The notes: generated from the letters alone by a model not told the origin. 56,376 bases of DNA from Flavobacterium sp. (GCA_014377455.1 JACMPO010000009.1:1-56376); one strand, 5' to 3'. Positions 17,337 to 27,146 are shown, numbered from the stretch's first letter. Made by a program: numbers and translations.

Positions 17337-17392
17337 TTTAATTTCAGATTGTAGATTTAAGTTAGTTTATATCTAAAATTTAATATTTAATT

Positions 17393-18472
17393 TTATTTCA
17401 AATGCACATCAACATCAACATTCATTCCTGGTCGTAATAGTTTAAGTTTTTCAGCATCATTATCGGCATCAATAGTAATTTTTACAGGTAATCGCTGTAT
17501 AGTTTTAACAAAATTTCCAGTGGCATTGTCCGGAGGTAAAATAGAAAAGCGTGATCCTGTAGCTGGTGAAAATGAAGCAATGGTTCCCTTAAAATCGGTA
17601 TCAGGATAAGCATCTGCTTTGATGATAACTTTTTGGCCTACAACCATTTTGTTGAGTTGTGTTTCTTTAAAATTTGCTATTACCCAAGATTCTGAGTTGT
17701 TTATTAAGTAAAATAAAGATTGTCCTGGTTGAATGTATTGTCCCGGTTGAATTGCAATTTTTGATACTTGTCCATCAACCGAAGCAGTGATTACAGTGTA
17801 AGATAAATTTAATTTTGAAGCATTGAGTTGGGCTTGTGCTTTTTTAATATTGGCTGTGGCTACTTGAGCAAGTTTGTTAGAAACATTGGTTCTTGATGAA
17901 GCTACTGTTTTTTGAAATGAACTTGCTTTTTGTTGCTCTTGCAATATTTTTAATTGGCTTTGCGCTTCTAGTTTTGCAGCTTCAGCTTGTTCAAATTGTT
18001 GTTTGGTAATGGATTGATTTTTATATAAATTACTATACCTCACAAAGTCATTGCTTGCTCTATTTAATCTAATTTTTGCAGTTTCAATGCTTCCTCCAGC
18101 TGATTGAAAATTTGCATCTGAAACAGAAACTGATGCTTGCGAAGTTCCAATATCTGCTTTTGAAACTTCAAAATTTCCAGTTGCACTAGCTAAATTTGCT
18201 TGAGCTTCTTCTACTTTAACTACAAAATCTTGATTATCGATTGTAAAAAGAGTATCTCCTTTTTTTACAAATTGGTTATCTTTAACGTAAACTTTTGTAA
18301 TATATCCAGCAACTCTTGGAATTATTGGATTTAAATTTTTTTCTATTTGTGCATCGTCAGTAGTTTCATGAGCTTGTGAGGATACAAATTTGAAAACACC
18401 ATATATAATTCCTATTGAAAACAATATTATGATTATGAATAGAAATTTTTTATTAGTTGGTTTTTTTTCCAT
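17393..18472 (-). CDS. HlyD-family membrane fusion protein (EmrA-like)
   Basis: 359 residues. One N-terminal membrane anchor (about 8-28, FLFIIIILFSIGIIYGV), a short ETTDDAQIEKNLNPI segment typical of EmrA, a split biotinyl-lipoyl domain (VAGYITKVYVKDNQFVKKGD and DGQVSKIAIQPGQYIQPGQ), and a long alpha-helical hairpin in between (about 75-215). The C-terminal part has the ILPPDNATGNFVKTIQRLPV motif of EmrA proteins. It links the inner-membrane pump encoded downstream to the TolC-type protein encoded 8 bases upstream. Confidence 0.94.
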   Translation of the reverse strand: MEKKPTNKKFLFIIIILFSIGIIYGVFKFVSSQAHETTDDAQIEKNLNPIIPRVAGYITKVYVKDNQFVKKGDTLFTIDNQDFVVKVEEAQANLASATGNFEVSKADIGTSQASVSVSDANFQSAGGSIETAKIRLNRASNDFVRYSNLYKNQSITKQQFEQAEAAKLEAQSQLKILQEQQKASSFQKTVASSRTNVSNKLAQVATANIKKAQAQLNASKLNLSYTVITASVDGQVSKIAIQPGQYIQPGQSLFYLINNSESWVIANFKETQLNKMVVGQKVIIKADAYPDTDFKGTIASFSPATGSRFSILPPDNATGNFVKTIQRLPVKITIDADNDAEKLKLLRPGMNVDVDVHLK

Positions 18473-18479
18473 TTCGAAG

Positions 18480-19799
18480 TTATTTAGTAGTATTTAAATT
18501 AAATGAGTTGATTAATTTTCCTGATGCAAATTGTAATTGATAGTATTTTAAGGCAACATCTGCTTGTGAAAGTGATACATTTATTTTGGTTTGAAGTTGT
18601 TGCACATCAGCTTCTAGCAAATCGTTAGTGTCCGCCAAACTGTTATCATATTTATCTTTAATAATTCTATAATTTTCTGCTCCTTGTGTATTTGCTTGCT
18701 TGTAAACTTCACTTTGTTTTAACGATAAATTATAATTTTCTTGAGCCTCTTGAATTTCTTCTTTAATCTTATCAGTTAAAATGACTACTGCTGTTTTTTC
18801 TTGTTCTGATTTTGATTTTGCAAGTTTGACTTCTTTTGAATTTTTGAAAATGGAACTTAAATCATAATTTAATCCTATTCCAAAATTAATTGCATTGGTA
18901 ACGGTTAAAACATCTTTCAAATCTAAAGCTATGTAACCTCCAATTAATGAGAAGGATGGATAATATCCAGCTTTAGCAACCTTAATTCTGGCCTCAGATG
19001 CTTTTTCTAGAAAATTTAATTCCTCTAAATCATTACGTTGCGAGTTAAACGTTAGACTTTGGTTTTTAACCATATCACTTTTTATAGTTTCAATATCAAT
19101 ATCAATTTTAGTATTTTCAGGCAACTGTAATAAAGTAACTAACTGATAATTGATTACATTAATATTTTTATTTGCAGTGTCCAACGAAAGTTGAATCGTA
19201 GAAACTTGAAGTTGTGATTTCAATAAATCGTTTCGAGCCAGTAAACCATTTTCAACTTGCGCAGTAAAATCCTTAACTCTTTGTTGAGCACTTTTGATGT
19301 TTTCTTCAAATAATTTAGCCATTTCTTGAGCTTTATATAAAGAAGCAAATAATTCAACAGTTTCTAAAGCAAGCTGTTCTTTAGTATGTGAGGCTGAAAA
19401 AGTTTGTGATTTATATTGATTTTCTGAAGCTATGATTGAATTTTTTAATTTAAATCCGCTAAAAATTGGCATATTTACATTTGCCTGAACTAATACTAAC
19501 TGACTTACTTTTGGAGAATTTCCACTAGAAGTAGGAGAGCCTAAATTAGAAACTACATTAGCATTAGTTAATCTAGAATATTGTCCAGAAATTTTCAAAC
19601 TAGGGTATTGATTATTTTTAACAGTCTCCAGTTCTAGTTTTGCTGACTCTACTTTAGTATTAGCTAAATTAGCTTCATTACTTTTAGAAATAACAATGGA
19701 TATAGCGTCTTTTAAAGAAAGTGTCTTTCGTTCTTGGGCATTAATAATTCCAAAACTTAAAAAGAATAGCAGAATTAAAAAAAGATATTTAATTTTCAT
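18480..19799 (-). CDS. TolC-family outer-membrane efflux protein
   Basis: 439 residues. Signal peptide KYLFLILLFFLSFGIINAQ at the N-terminus. Two repeats of long amphipathic helices with the OEP pattern (LSLKDAISIVISKSNEA near the start; later GLNYDLSSIFKNSKEV and the KDKYDNSLADTNDLLEADVQ stretch). Expected to form the outer-membrane channel and periplasmic helical barrel of the pump. Its start overlaps the end of tetR by 11 bases, which ties regulator and pump into one transcript. Confidence 0.93.
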   Translation of the reverse strand: MKIKYLFLILLFFLSFGIINAQERKTLSLKDAISIVISKSNEANLANTKVESAKLELETVKNNQYPSLKISGQYSRLTNANVVSNLGSPTSSGNSPKVSQLVLVQANVNMPIFSGFKLKNSIIASENQYKSQTFSASHTKEQLALETVELFASLYKAQEMAKLFEENIKSAQQRVKDFTAQVENGLLARNDLLKSQLQVSTIQLSLDTANKNINVINYQLVTLLQLPENTKIDIDIETIKSDMVKNQSLTFNSQRNDLEELNFLEKASEARIKVAKAGYYPSFSLIGGYIALDLKDVLTVTNAINFGIGLNYDLSSIFKNSKEVKLAKSKSEQEKTAVVILTDKIKEEIQEAQENYNLSLKQSEVYKQANTQGAENYRIIKDKYDNSLADTNDLLEADVQQLQTKINVSLSQADVALKYYQLQFASGKLINSFNLNTTK

Positions 19800-20409
19800 A
19801 AATTAAAAGTGCTTTGATGGTTTGTTGAATGTGTTGCGTGAGTTCATTATCGACATAGTTATTAAAATCTTCGTCAGTTTTAAGGTTAAATAAATCACCA
19901 TATAAGGCTTTATTTGTGTTGAAATAAACTAAAGAACCTACAATAATTGGCGCTAAAAGAGGAACATTAATATTTTTCTTAAAAATTCCCATTTTTTGGC
20001 CTTCTGAGATTACAGATTGTACCAATTTTATATTATTTTTTTTAACTTCTATGAATGCATCTAAATTTATTTCTCGTTTATTATTTGATGCTTCTTGATG
20101 TAAAATTTGATGAATATGACGGTTTGTGTTGACCAAATGAATGTAATATTCAATTATAAGGTCAATTTTTTTTATAGGAGAGATATTTTCCAAAACTATA
20201 TTTTCTAGTTTTAAGCCTAGACTACCAATTCTGTGTATTACTAAAGCCTCAAGAAGTTTTGCTTTTGATCCAAAATAATACGAAATCATGGCAACATTAA
20301 TGTGTGCAATTTTTGATATTTCTCTCACCGAAGTTCCATCATATCCTTCTTTAGCAAAGAGTTGTTCAGCTACATTTAAAATCTCAATTTGTTTGTGGCT
20401 AAATTCCAT
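19789..20409 (-). CDS. TetR-family repressor of the efflux operon
   Basis: 206 residues. N-terminal HTH (about 8-55): ILNVAEQLFAKEGYDGTSVR, then EISKIAHINVAMISYYFGSK, the classic TetR helix-turn-helix. The C-terminal domain (about 75-200) resembles the ligand-binding part of CerR/TetR_C proteins. First gene of the operon, overlapping the tolC-like gene by 11 bases. The upstream region carries two palindromes over the promoter, so it probably represses itself and the pump and is released by a pump substrate. Confidence 0.93.
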   Translation of the reverse strand: MEFSHKQIEILNVAEQLFAKEGYDGTSVREISKIAHINVAMISYYFGSKAKLLEALVIHRIGSLGLKLENIVLENISPIKKIDLIIEYYIHLVNTNRHIHQILHQEASNNKREINLDAFIEVKKNNIKLVQSVISEGQKMGIFKKNINVPLLAPIIVGSLVYFNTNKALYGDLFNLKTDEDFNNYVDNELTQHIQQTIKALLIYEN

Positions 20410-20435
20410 TATTTAATTATCATTAAATTTGAGCG

Positions 20436-20471
20436 CAAAATTAAACAATCGTTTGAGTTAAACAGTTGTTT
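20436..20471 (-). promoter_or_regulatory. Promoter and double TetR-type operator
   Basis: On the minus strand TAATTTTG (20443-20436) matches the -7 element TAnnTTTG. Overlapping and upstream of it are two 12-base palindromes, AAACAATCGTTT (20443-20454) and AAACAGTTGTTT (20460-20471), with centres 17 bases apart; together they lie inside an ATTAAACAA/TTGTTTAAT inverted repeat. Repressor bound here would cover the -33 to -7 region of the efflux operon. Confidence 0.75.
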
Positions 20472-20571
20472 AATTAGATAATTAACGTTTTATTAACTAA
20501 AAAGAAAACTATAGATAATTTCTATTTAATATGATTTAAATGCTGATTATAAGTTTATTAAATGTATGATA

Positions 20572-21333
20572 TTAAATTATTTGTTCAATAAAATTATGAA
20601 TTGAAGTGATTTTGTTTTTTTCTAAAAAATTTATGAAAGCACTTCCAATTATAGCTCCATTTTGATTTTTAATTGCCTTTTGAAAGGTTTGTTTGGAATT
20701 TATTCCGAAGCCAATTATTTGAGGATTGTTAAGATTTAATGAAGCAATTCTTTCAAAATAAGCAGTTTCATTTTCACCGAATGATGTGCTTCCACCAGTT
20801 ACACTAGCGCTACTAACCATGTAAATAAAACTATTTGAAATAGTGTCAATTTGGATTATTCTTTCTGTAGATGTTTGTGGTGTAATCAGGAAGATATTCT
20901 TCAAATTATTAGCTTCAAATATCGATTTGTATTGCTCTTCATATTCTTTTAATGGAAGATCTGGAATTATTAATCCGTCGATTCCGATTTTGTTGCATTT
21001 TTTGCAAAATGCTTCAATTCCATATTGATACATTGGATTAAAATATCCCATAATTAATAACGGAATAGTTACGGTTTCCCTAATATTTTTAAGTTGATCA
21101 AATAACAATTCAGTAGTCATTCCATTTTGAATTGCTTGAGTAGAACTTGCCTGAATTGTGGGTCCATCTGCCAACGGATCGCTAAACGGCAAACCAATTT
21201 CAATCATGTCAACACCACTTTTTTCTAATTCTTGAATTATAGAAACAGTATCATTTATAGTTGGATATCCTGCTGTAAAATAGATAGATAGCAGTTTTTT
21301 GTTTTCGGATAATTTCAAATTTATTCGGTTCAT
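20572..21333 (-). CDS. trpA: Tryptophan synthase alpha chain
   Basis: 253 residues. The TIM-barrel enzyme cleaves indole-3-glycerol phosphate to indole and glyceraldehyde 3-phosphate. Signature GVDMIEIGLPFSDPLADGPT contains the catalytic Glu (MIEIGLP) and the Asp that follows is in PDLPLKEYE. GFGINSKQTF and GAIIGSAFI mark the phosphate site. Last gene of the trp operon, 3 bases after trpB. The family is usually about 265 residues, so this is complete. Confidence 0.97.
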   Translation of the reverse strand: MNRINLKLSENKKLLSIYFTAGYPTINDTVSIIQELEKSGVDMIEIGLPFSDPLADGPTIQASSTQAIQNGMTTELLFDQLKNIRETVTIPLLIMGYFNPMYQYGIEAFCKKCNKIGIDGLIIPDLPLKEYEEQYKSIFEANNLKNIFLITPQTSTERIIQIDTISNSFIYMVSSASVTGGSTSFGENETAYFERIASLNLNNPQIIGFGINSKQTFQKAIKNQNGAIIGSAFINFLEKNKITSIHNFIEQII

Positions 21334-21336
21334 TTC

Positions 21337-22524
21337 TTATAATTTAAAATAATCAATATACGTATTCAAATCTTTATCACCACGACCAGAAAGATTAATT
21401 ACAACAATATCAGTTGGTTTAAATTGTTTTTTGTCTAATACTGAAAAAGCGTGAGCCGTTTCAATTGCTGGAATTATACCTTCTGATTGCGATAATTCAA
21501 TACCGCTTTGCATTGCGTCTTCATCTGTAATTGCTATAAATTCAGCTCTATTTGTTTCAAATAAATGGGAGTGAAGCGGACCAACACCAGGATAATCCAA
21601 ACCTGCCGAAATGGAATAAGGTTCAGTAATTTGTCCGTCATTGGTTTGCATTAAAAGTGTTTTGCTTCCGTGAATGATTCCAATTTTTCCTAATATTGAA
21701 GTAGCGGCACTTTCTCCCGAATTCACGCCTTTTCCAGCGGCTTCAACGGCAATTAAGTTTACGTTTTCATTGTCTAAAAAATGATAAAAAGCACCAGCAG
21801 CATTACTGCCACCACCAACACAAGCAATAACATAATTAGGATGTTCAGTCCCTTCTTTTTCAAGAAGTTGTGATTTTATTTCTTTAGAAATTATTCCTTG
21901 AAATCGAGCCACCATATCAGGATAAGGATGTGGTCCAACTACCGAACCAATAATGTAATGGGTATCTTCAGGATTGTTTATCCAATCTCTAATAGCCTCA
22001 TTGGTAGCATCTTTCAACGTTTTTGAACCCGACAGTGCTGGTCTAACTTCGGCACCAAGCATTTTCATTCGTGCTACATTCGGTGCTTGACGTTTGATAT
22101 CAACTTCGCCCATATAAACTATGCATTGTAAACCCATTAGCGCGCAGACAGTTGCAGTTGCTACACCGTGTTGACCTGCACCAGTTTCAGCAATTATTCT
22201 AGTTTTTCCAAGTCGTTTTGCAACTAAAATTTGTCCAATAGTGTTGTTGATTTTGTGTGCGCCAGTGTGGCACAAATCTTCGCGTTTTAAGTAAATTTTA
22301 GTTTTGTATTTTTCAGACAATCGCTTAGCAAAATACAATGGCGTTGGTCGACCGACATAATCAGTTAGCAATTCGGTAAATTCCTTTTGAAAAGATGGTT
22401 CTACGGTTATTTTTAAATAATTTTCACGTAATTCTTCCACATTTGGATATAACATTTCAGGTATGAATGCACCTCCAAAATTGCCATAATAACCGTTTTG
22501 ATCTACATTATAATTCGTTTTCAT
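21337..22524 (-). CDS. trpB: Tryptophan synthase beta chain
   Basis: 395 residues, family length. The PLP-binding Lys lies in [18 protein letters not shown], the phosphate-binding loop is GGGSNAAG, and [14 protein letters not shown] is conserved. It condenses indole with serine. Its start lies inside the end of trpF (17-base overlap), and trpA follows after 3 bases, so the alpha/beta subunits are made together. Confidence 0.98.
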   Translation of the reverse strand: MKTNYNVDQNGYYGNFGGAFIPEMLYPNVEELRENYLKITVEPSFQKEFTELLTDYVGRPTPLYFAKRLSEKYKTKIYLKREDLCHTGAHKINNTIGQILVAKRLGKTRIIAETGAGQHGVATATVCALMGLQCIVYMGEVDIKRQAPNVARMKMLGAEVRPALSGSKTLKDATNEAIRDWINNPEDTHYIIGSVVGPHPYPDMVARFQGIISKEIKSQLLEKEGTEHPNYVIACVGGGSNAAGAFYHFLDNENVNLIAVEAAGKGVNSGESAATSILGKIGIIHGSKTLLMQTNDGQITEPYSISAGLDYPGVGPLHSHLFETNRAEFIAITDEDAMQSGIELSQSEGIIPAIETAHAFSVLDKKQFKPTDIVVINLSGRGDKDLNTYIDYFKL

Positions 22525-23137
22525 GTAATTTTTTTTTAAATTCTGTTAACTCTTTTATTTTTTTAATTCCTGCTTCGTTTTCAAATTTACTATTTACGTC
22601 AATGGCTATACAATTTTGTGCCATTTTGCTTTTTAGAAAACTTTTTACTTTTGTAATATCTTCTAAACCAATTCCTCCGCTGAGAAAAAAGGGTTTATTA
22701 ATGTTATATTTTTCTAATAATTTCCAATCAAATGTTTTTCCGTTTCCGCCCGGAAGTTTACCTTTGGTATCAAATAGAAAATAATCACAAACCGATTCAT
22801 ATTTTTTTAAAATATCAAAATCAAAATCATCATTAATTGAAAATGCTTTGATAATCTTAAAATTCAATTTCTGCATTTTTTTACAAAATTCTGGAGTTTC
22901 TTCTCCGTGTAATTGAATTAAATCAAGTTGATGTTTTTTTATTATTGAAATAATTTCTTGAAAATTTGCATCTACAAAAACTCCAACTTTTAGAATTGAT
23001 TTCGGAAGCTCAGGAATAATCCCATCAAAATAACGAACTGATTTTTCCCAAAAAATAAATCCCAAATAATCGGGTAGGAGTTGTCCAATTTCAGAAATAT
23101 TCTCTGAATTTTTCATTCCACAAATCTTAAGTTTCAT
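22508..23137 (-). CDS. trpF: Phosphoribosylanthranilate isomerase
   Basis: 209 residues. N-terminal [13 protein letters not shown] holds the catalytic Cys, and the [14 protein letters not shown] region and [11 protein letters not shown] phosphate site are typical. It catalyses the Amadori rearrangement of PRA to CdRP. Overlaps trpC by 4 bases and trpB by 17, so coupling is tight. It is monofunctional, not fused to trpC. Confidence 0.96.
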   Translation of the reverse strand: MKLKICGMKNSENISEIGQLLPDYLGFIFWEKSVRYFDGIIPELPKSILKVGVFVDANFQEIISIIKKHQLDLIQLHGEETPEFCKKMQKLNFKIIKAFSINDDFDFDILKKYESVCDYFLFDTKGKLPGGNGKTFDWKLLEKYNINKPFFLSGGIGLEDITKVKSFLKSKMAQNCIAIDVNSKFENEAGIKKIKELTEFKKKLHENEL

Positions 23138-23919
23138 GACTTTAATTTACTTATAAATTCTTTCACTTCTTGTTCAGGATTGTTTGATTTCATAAATGTT
23201 TCTCCAATTAAAAATCCTTGATAATCATAATTTTGTAATACTTTAACCGAAGTATAATTTGAAATTCCACTTTCAGATATTTTCACAAATTCATTTGGAA
23301 TTTTAGAAGCTAATTTTATACTGTTTTCAATGCTAACTTCAAAAGTTTTCAGACTTCTATTGTTAACTCCAATCAAATCTAAACTTGGCATAATTGATTT
23401 TTCTAATTCCAATTCGTCATGAACTTCTAGCAAAACTTCTAATGCTAACGCTTGTGCAAATTCAGAGAATTTTTTAATTTCTTGACGAGTTAAAACAGAT
23501 GCTATTAATAAAATTGTATCAGCTCCGAACGCTTTAGCTTCGAGAATTTGATATTCATCAATTATGAATTCTTTTCGAAGTAACGGGACATTTACAGAGG
23601 CTCTTGCTAACAATAAATCATCCAATGAACCACCAAAATATTTTCCATCAGTTAAAATAGAAATACCGCATACGCCTGCATTTTCATAGCCTTTAACGAC
23701 TTCTTCAACTGTAAAATTATAATTTATTTCAGATTTTGATGGCGAACGACGTTTATGTTCTGCAATAATACCAGAAGTACTTAAACGCAAATTTTTACTC
23801 AAAGAAATTGTTTTGCTATTAAAGAGTACTGAATTTTCCAATTGTGAGATCGGAATTAGCGTCTTTTTCAGCAATACTTCTTGTCTTTTATCGATTATGA
23901 TTCTGTCTAAAATACTCAT
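23134..23919 (-). CDS. trpC: Indole-3-glycerol phosphate synthase
   Basis: 261 residues, monofunctional. IIAEHKRRSPSKSEI contains the catalytic Lys region, followed by GISILTDGKYFGGSLDDL, VPLLRKEFIIDEYQI and GVNNRSLKTFEV, all hallmarks of IGPS. It closes the indole ring from CdRP. Two bases separate it from trpD and it overlaps trpF by 4. Confidence 0.97.
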   Translation of the reverse strand: MSILDRIIIDKRQEVLLKKTLIPISQLENSVLFNSKTISLSKNLRLSTSGIIAEHKRRSPSKSEINYNFTVEEVVKGYENAGVCGISILTDGKYFGGSLDDLLLARASVNVPLLRKEFIIDEYQILEAKAFGADTILLIASVLTRQEIKKFSEFAQALALEVLLEVHDELELEKSIMPSLDLIGVNNRSLKTFEVSIENSIKLASKIPNEFVKISESGISNYTSVKVLQNYDYQGFLIGETFMKSNNPEQEVKEFISKLKS

Positions 23920-23921
23920 GT

Positions 23922-24914
23922 TTATTTGCTTAAATTTTGTAAAATTTTTAGTTTTTCTAATGCTTTTCCTTTCAATAAGCTTTCTTTAGCCTTGTCAAAA
24001 CCTTCTAAAATTGAACAATTTTCAACCGTTGCAATCGCCATTCCAGCATTGGCACAAACTACATTGTTTTGTTCGTTTGTTCCTTTCCCAGAAATCACAT
24101 TATAGAAAATTGTTGCTGATTCTTCAATGGTTTCTCCACCTTTTATTTGATGTAATTCTTGTGTTTTTAAATTGAAATTTTCGGGTTTTAGGATAAATTC
24201 ATTGTTTTTAGATATGATTTTGGTTTCATCAGTTAACGAAATTTCGTCAAAACCATCTAATCCGTGTAAAATGCAAAAATTGGTATTGGTATTTTGATAT
24301 AAATAACTATACATTCGAGCCAATTCAAGACTGAAAACGCCAACTAATTGATTCTTTGGAAATGAGGGATTTACCATTGGACCAAGCATATTGAAAAATG
24401 TTTTTACGCCCAGTTCTTTACGAATTGGACCTACATTTTTCATCGCTGGATGAAATAACGGCGCATGAAGAATGGCAATATTGGCTTTATCCATACTTTT
24501 TTGAATAAAATCAGAATCAGAGCTTAATTTAATTCCTAAACTTTCCATCACATTACTTGATCCTGAAATAGAAGAAACTCCATAATTTCCGTGTTTAGCG
24601 ACTTTAATCTCAACTCCAGCGGTTACAAATGATGCGAGAGTTGAAATATTAAATGTGTTTTTACCGTCGCCACCCGTCCCGCACAAATCTATGGTGTTAT
24701 ACTGGGAAAAATCTACTGGAATACATAATTCAAGAAGTGCTTCACGAAAGCCCGAAAGTTCATCAATAGTGATGCTTCTCATCATATAAACAGTCAAGAA
24801 GGAAGCAATTTGACTCAAATTGTATTGTCCTGTCGAAATATTTACCAAGATCGATTTAGCTTCTTCCTTGTTTAGTATTTCGTGATTTATTAATCGATTT
24901 AGTATTGTTTTCAT
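23922..24914 (-). CDS. trpD: Anthranilate phosphoribosyltransferase
   Basis: 330 residues. CGTGGDGKNTFNIST is the PRPP-binding glycine loop; KHGNYGVSSISGSSNVMESL and GPMVNPSFPKNQLVGV are conserved substrate-binding stretches. It transfers phosphoribose from PRPP to anthranilate. Free-standing, not fused to trpG. A 93-base gap separates it from trpG and holds only a small CTGAA/TTCAG dyad. Confidence 0.97.
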   Translation of the reverse strand: MKTILNRLINHEILNKEEAKSILVNISTGQYNLSQIASFLTVYMMRSITIDELSGFREALLELCIPVDFSQYNTIDLCGTGGDGKNTFNISTLASFVTAGVEIKVAKHGNYGVSSISGSSNVMESLGIKLSSDSDFIQKSMDKANIAILHAPLFHPAMKNVGPIRKELGVKTFFNMLGPMVNPSFPKNQLVGVFSLELARMYSYLYQNTNTNFCILHGLDGFDEISLTDETKIISKNNEFILKPENFNLKTQELHQIKGGETIEESATIFYNVISGKGTNEQNNVVCANAGMAIATVENCSILEGFDKAKESLLKGKALEKLKILQNLSK

Positions 24915-25007
24915 TTATGCTGAATTTATTTCAGTATCTGTATTTAAGGCACAAAGTTTTTTATTTTTAAAATTGAATTTTGAAATTGAAGTTGATTTTT
25001 GAACTTG

Positions 25008-25577
25008 TTATTGATTAATCCAATTCTCTAAAATCTGTTTTCCGTTTGGAGTTAATACACTTTCAGGATGAAATTGAACGCCTTTTACATCATATTTTAG
25101 ATGCCTGATGGACATTATTTCTCCGTTTTTATCAACTGATGTTATTTCTAAGTCTGATGGAAAATTATCTTTGGAAATCACCCAAGAATGGTAACGACCT
25201 ACTTCAATTTCGTTTTCTAAATCATTGAAAAGAGATTCGTTGGTTACTACAATATTAACTTTACTGGCAACTCCGTGATAAACTTTTTCTAGATTGGTAA
25301 GGCTTCCGCCAAAGACTTCTCCGATTGCTTGTTGACCTAGGCAAACTCCTAAAATACTTTTGGTTGGGGCATATCTTTGTATTACGGCTTTTAATAAACC
25401 CGCTTCATCTGGAATTCCTGGTCCAGGAGAAAGTAGGATTTTATCGTATTTTTCAAGTTCATCCAATTCAAATTCATCGTTTCTAAGAACGGTTACTTTG
25501 CAGTTTAAATCTTCTAAATAATGTACAAGATTGTATGTGAAACTGTCGTAATTATCGATTAATACTATGTTTTTCAT
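25008..25577 (-). CDS. trpG: Anthranilate synthase glutamine amidotransferase component
   Basis: 189 residues, class I glutamine amidotransferase. The nucleophile Cys is in GVCLGQQAIGEVFGG and the His/Glu of the triad are in GVQFHPESVLTPNG. The oxyanion strand is LLSPGPGIPDEAG. It supplies ammonia to TrpE. A 108-base gap to trpE contains an imperfect GCAAAG repeat cluster. In some bacteria the same subunit also serves p-aminobenzoate synthesis; no pabB is visible in this window. Confidence 0.97.
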   Translation of the reverse strand: MKNIVLIDNYDSFTYNLVHYLEDLNCKVTVLRNDEFELDELEKYDKILLSPGPGIPDEAGLLKAVIQRYAPTKSILGVCLGQQAIGEVFGGSLTNLEKVYHGVASKVNIVVTNESLFNDLENEIEVGRYHSWVISKDNFPSDLEITSVDKNGEIMSIRHLKYDVKGVQFHPESVLTPNGKQILENWINQ

Positions 25578-25588
25578 AATGTTTTTTT

Positions 25589-25630
25589 ACCGCAAAGTCG
25601 CAAAGGTTTTACGCAAAGTTTGCAAGGTTT
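25589..25630. repeat. Imperfect GCAAAG repeat cluster between trpE and trpG
   Basis: Four near-copies in 42 bases: CGCAAAGT, CGCAAAGG, then after TTTTA another CGCAAAGT and TTGCAAGG. The same style of text (GCAAAG spaced by a few bases) flanks the four-helix-bundle gene 13 kb away. No protein gene accompanies this copy. Confidence 0.7.
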
Positions 25631-25685
25631 ATTTTTATTATTAATTATTTAATGCAAAAAACTTATTTTTAATTTTAATTAATTT

Positions 25686-27086
25686 CTAGATGTTTTCTGC
25701 CAACTCTAAGGCTTTATCTAGTGCTCCGAGTTTATTATATACTTCATTTAATTCGTTTTCTTCGTTGGAACTTTCTACTATTCCTGCACCAGCTTGATAG
25801 TGTAAAGTATGATTTTTACTTAAAAAAGTTCTTATCATTATAGCATGATTAAAGTTACCTTCAAAATCCATGAATCCAATGGCACCGCCATAAAATCCTC
25901 GATTTGTGGTTTCAATTTCGTTGATCAATTCCATTGCTTTGTGTTTGGGTGCGCCTGATAATGTTCCAGCTGGAAATGTATCGGCTACAACTTGCATAGC
26001 GTTAGCCGTTGGAAATAATTTACTAGTTACTTTTGAAACCAAATGAATCACATGAGAAAAAAATTGTACTTCACGGTATTTTTCAACTTTAACTTGGTTT
26101 CCGTTTCGGCTTAAATCGTTTCTTGCTAAATCTACAAGCATTACGTGTTCACTATTTTCTTTGCAGTCTTCAGATAATTGTTTGGCTAAAATGGCATCTT
26201 GTTCATCGTTTCCTGTTCGTTTGAATGTTCCTGCAATTGGATGAATTTCGGCAATTCGGTTTTTAATTATCAATTGCGCTTCAGGTGATGAACCGAATAT
26301 TTTGAAATTTCCATAATCAAAAAAGAATAAATAGGGTGATGGATTTATACTTCGCAAAGCACGATAAACATTGAATTCGTCTCCTTTGAATTTTTGAGAA
26401 AATCGTTTGGAAAGCACTAATTGAAATACATTTCCTCGTTTGCAATGTTGTTTTGCTAATGTGACGTTGGATTTAAAATTTTCATCAGAAATATTAACTA
26501 ATTTTTCTTCTTCCCTTTTGAATTTGTAAGAAGCAAAGTTTTTAGATTGTAATAATTGTGCGATTTCTTCAATATTATTTTTTGTATCAATTGAATTACA
26601 AAATATAAATGCTTCATTTTTGAAATGATTGATGGCAATAATATTTTGATAGATTGCATAAAAAATATCAGGTGTTTCGCTGAAATTTGATTTTTTAGTT
26701 ATTGTGGTTTTCTCAAAATAACGAACTGCATCGTAGTTGATATAACCAAAAAGTCCGTTGGTTATGAATTTAAAATTATTGTCGCTAGATTCAAATTGTG
26801 ATGCGAATAGTTGAATTTCATTAGCAACATTTATTTCTTTATTTATGTTTACTGTTTCAGAGGAATTGTTTGGAAATTGTTTTGTAATGATTTCATTTTC
26901 AATTTTTATGGATGCAATTGGGTTGCAACAGATGTAGGAAAAACTATTGTCGTTGGCATGATAATCGGAGCTTTCAAGCAATAAACTGTTTGGAAATTTA
27001 TCACGTAGTTTTAGATAAACACTTACAGGTGTAATTGTATCGGCTAGAATTTGCTTATAATTTGTAATTAGTTTAAATATTTTCAT
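25686..27086 (-). CDS. trpE: Anthranilate synthase component I
   Basis: 466 residues from the ATG at 27086 (MKIFKLITNYKQILAD). A longer open frame to 27173 exists but runs back into the attenuator terminator, so it is not used. The chorismate-binding domain has GSSPEAQLIIKNR, the catalytic EIHPIAGTFKRTGN, VMLVDLARNDLSRNG and PAGTLSGAPKHKAMELI. The N-terminal domain has LLESSDYHANDNSFSYICC; LLESS is the element of tryptophan feedback binding in TrpE. It makes anthranilate from chorismate using ammonia from TrpG. Confidence 0.96.
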   Translation of the reverse strand: MKIFKLITNYKQILADTITPVSVYLKLRDKFPNSLLLESSDYHANDNSFSYICCNPIASIKIENEIITKQFPNNSSETVNINKEINVANEIQLFASQFESSDNNFKFITNGLFGYINYDAVRYFEKTTITKKSNFSETPDIFYAIYQNIIAINHFKNEAFIFCNSIDTKNNIEEIAQLLQSKNFASYKFKREEEKLVNISDENFKSNVTLAKQHCKRGNVFQLVLSKRFSQKFKGDEFNVYRALRSINPSPYLFFFDYGNFKIFGSSPEAQLIIKNRIAEIHPIAGTFKRTGNDEQDAILAKQLSEDCKENSEHVMLVDLARNDLSRNGNQVKVEKYREVQFFSHVIHLVSKVTSKLFPTANAMQVVADTFPAGTLSGAPKHKAMELINEIETTNRGFYGGAIGFMDFEGNFNHAIMIRTFLSKNHTLHYQAGAGIVESSNEENELNEVYNKLGALDKALELAENI

Positions 27087-27108
27087 AAAATTCTGAATTG
27101 ATGTTAAT

Positions 27109-27140
27109 GAGTTCCTTCGATTGTGCTCAAGGATGACAAA
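27109..27140. repeat. Diverged copy of a dispersed repeat in the trp leader
   Basis: On the minus strand TTGTCATCCTTGAGC followed by ACAATCGAAGGAACTC. It resembles, from memory, the dispersed Bacteroidota repeat with TGTCATCCTGAGC ... TCGAAGGA. It sits between the attenuator and trpE and shares the 8-mer GATGACAA (plus strand) with the terminator loop. The assignment rests on recall, not on a search. Confidence 0.45.
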
Positions 27141-27146
27141 TTGAAA

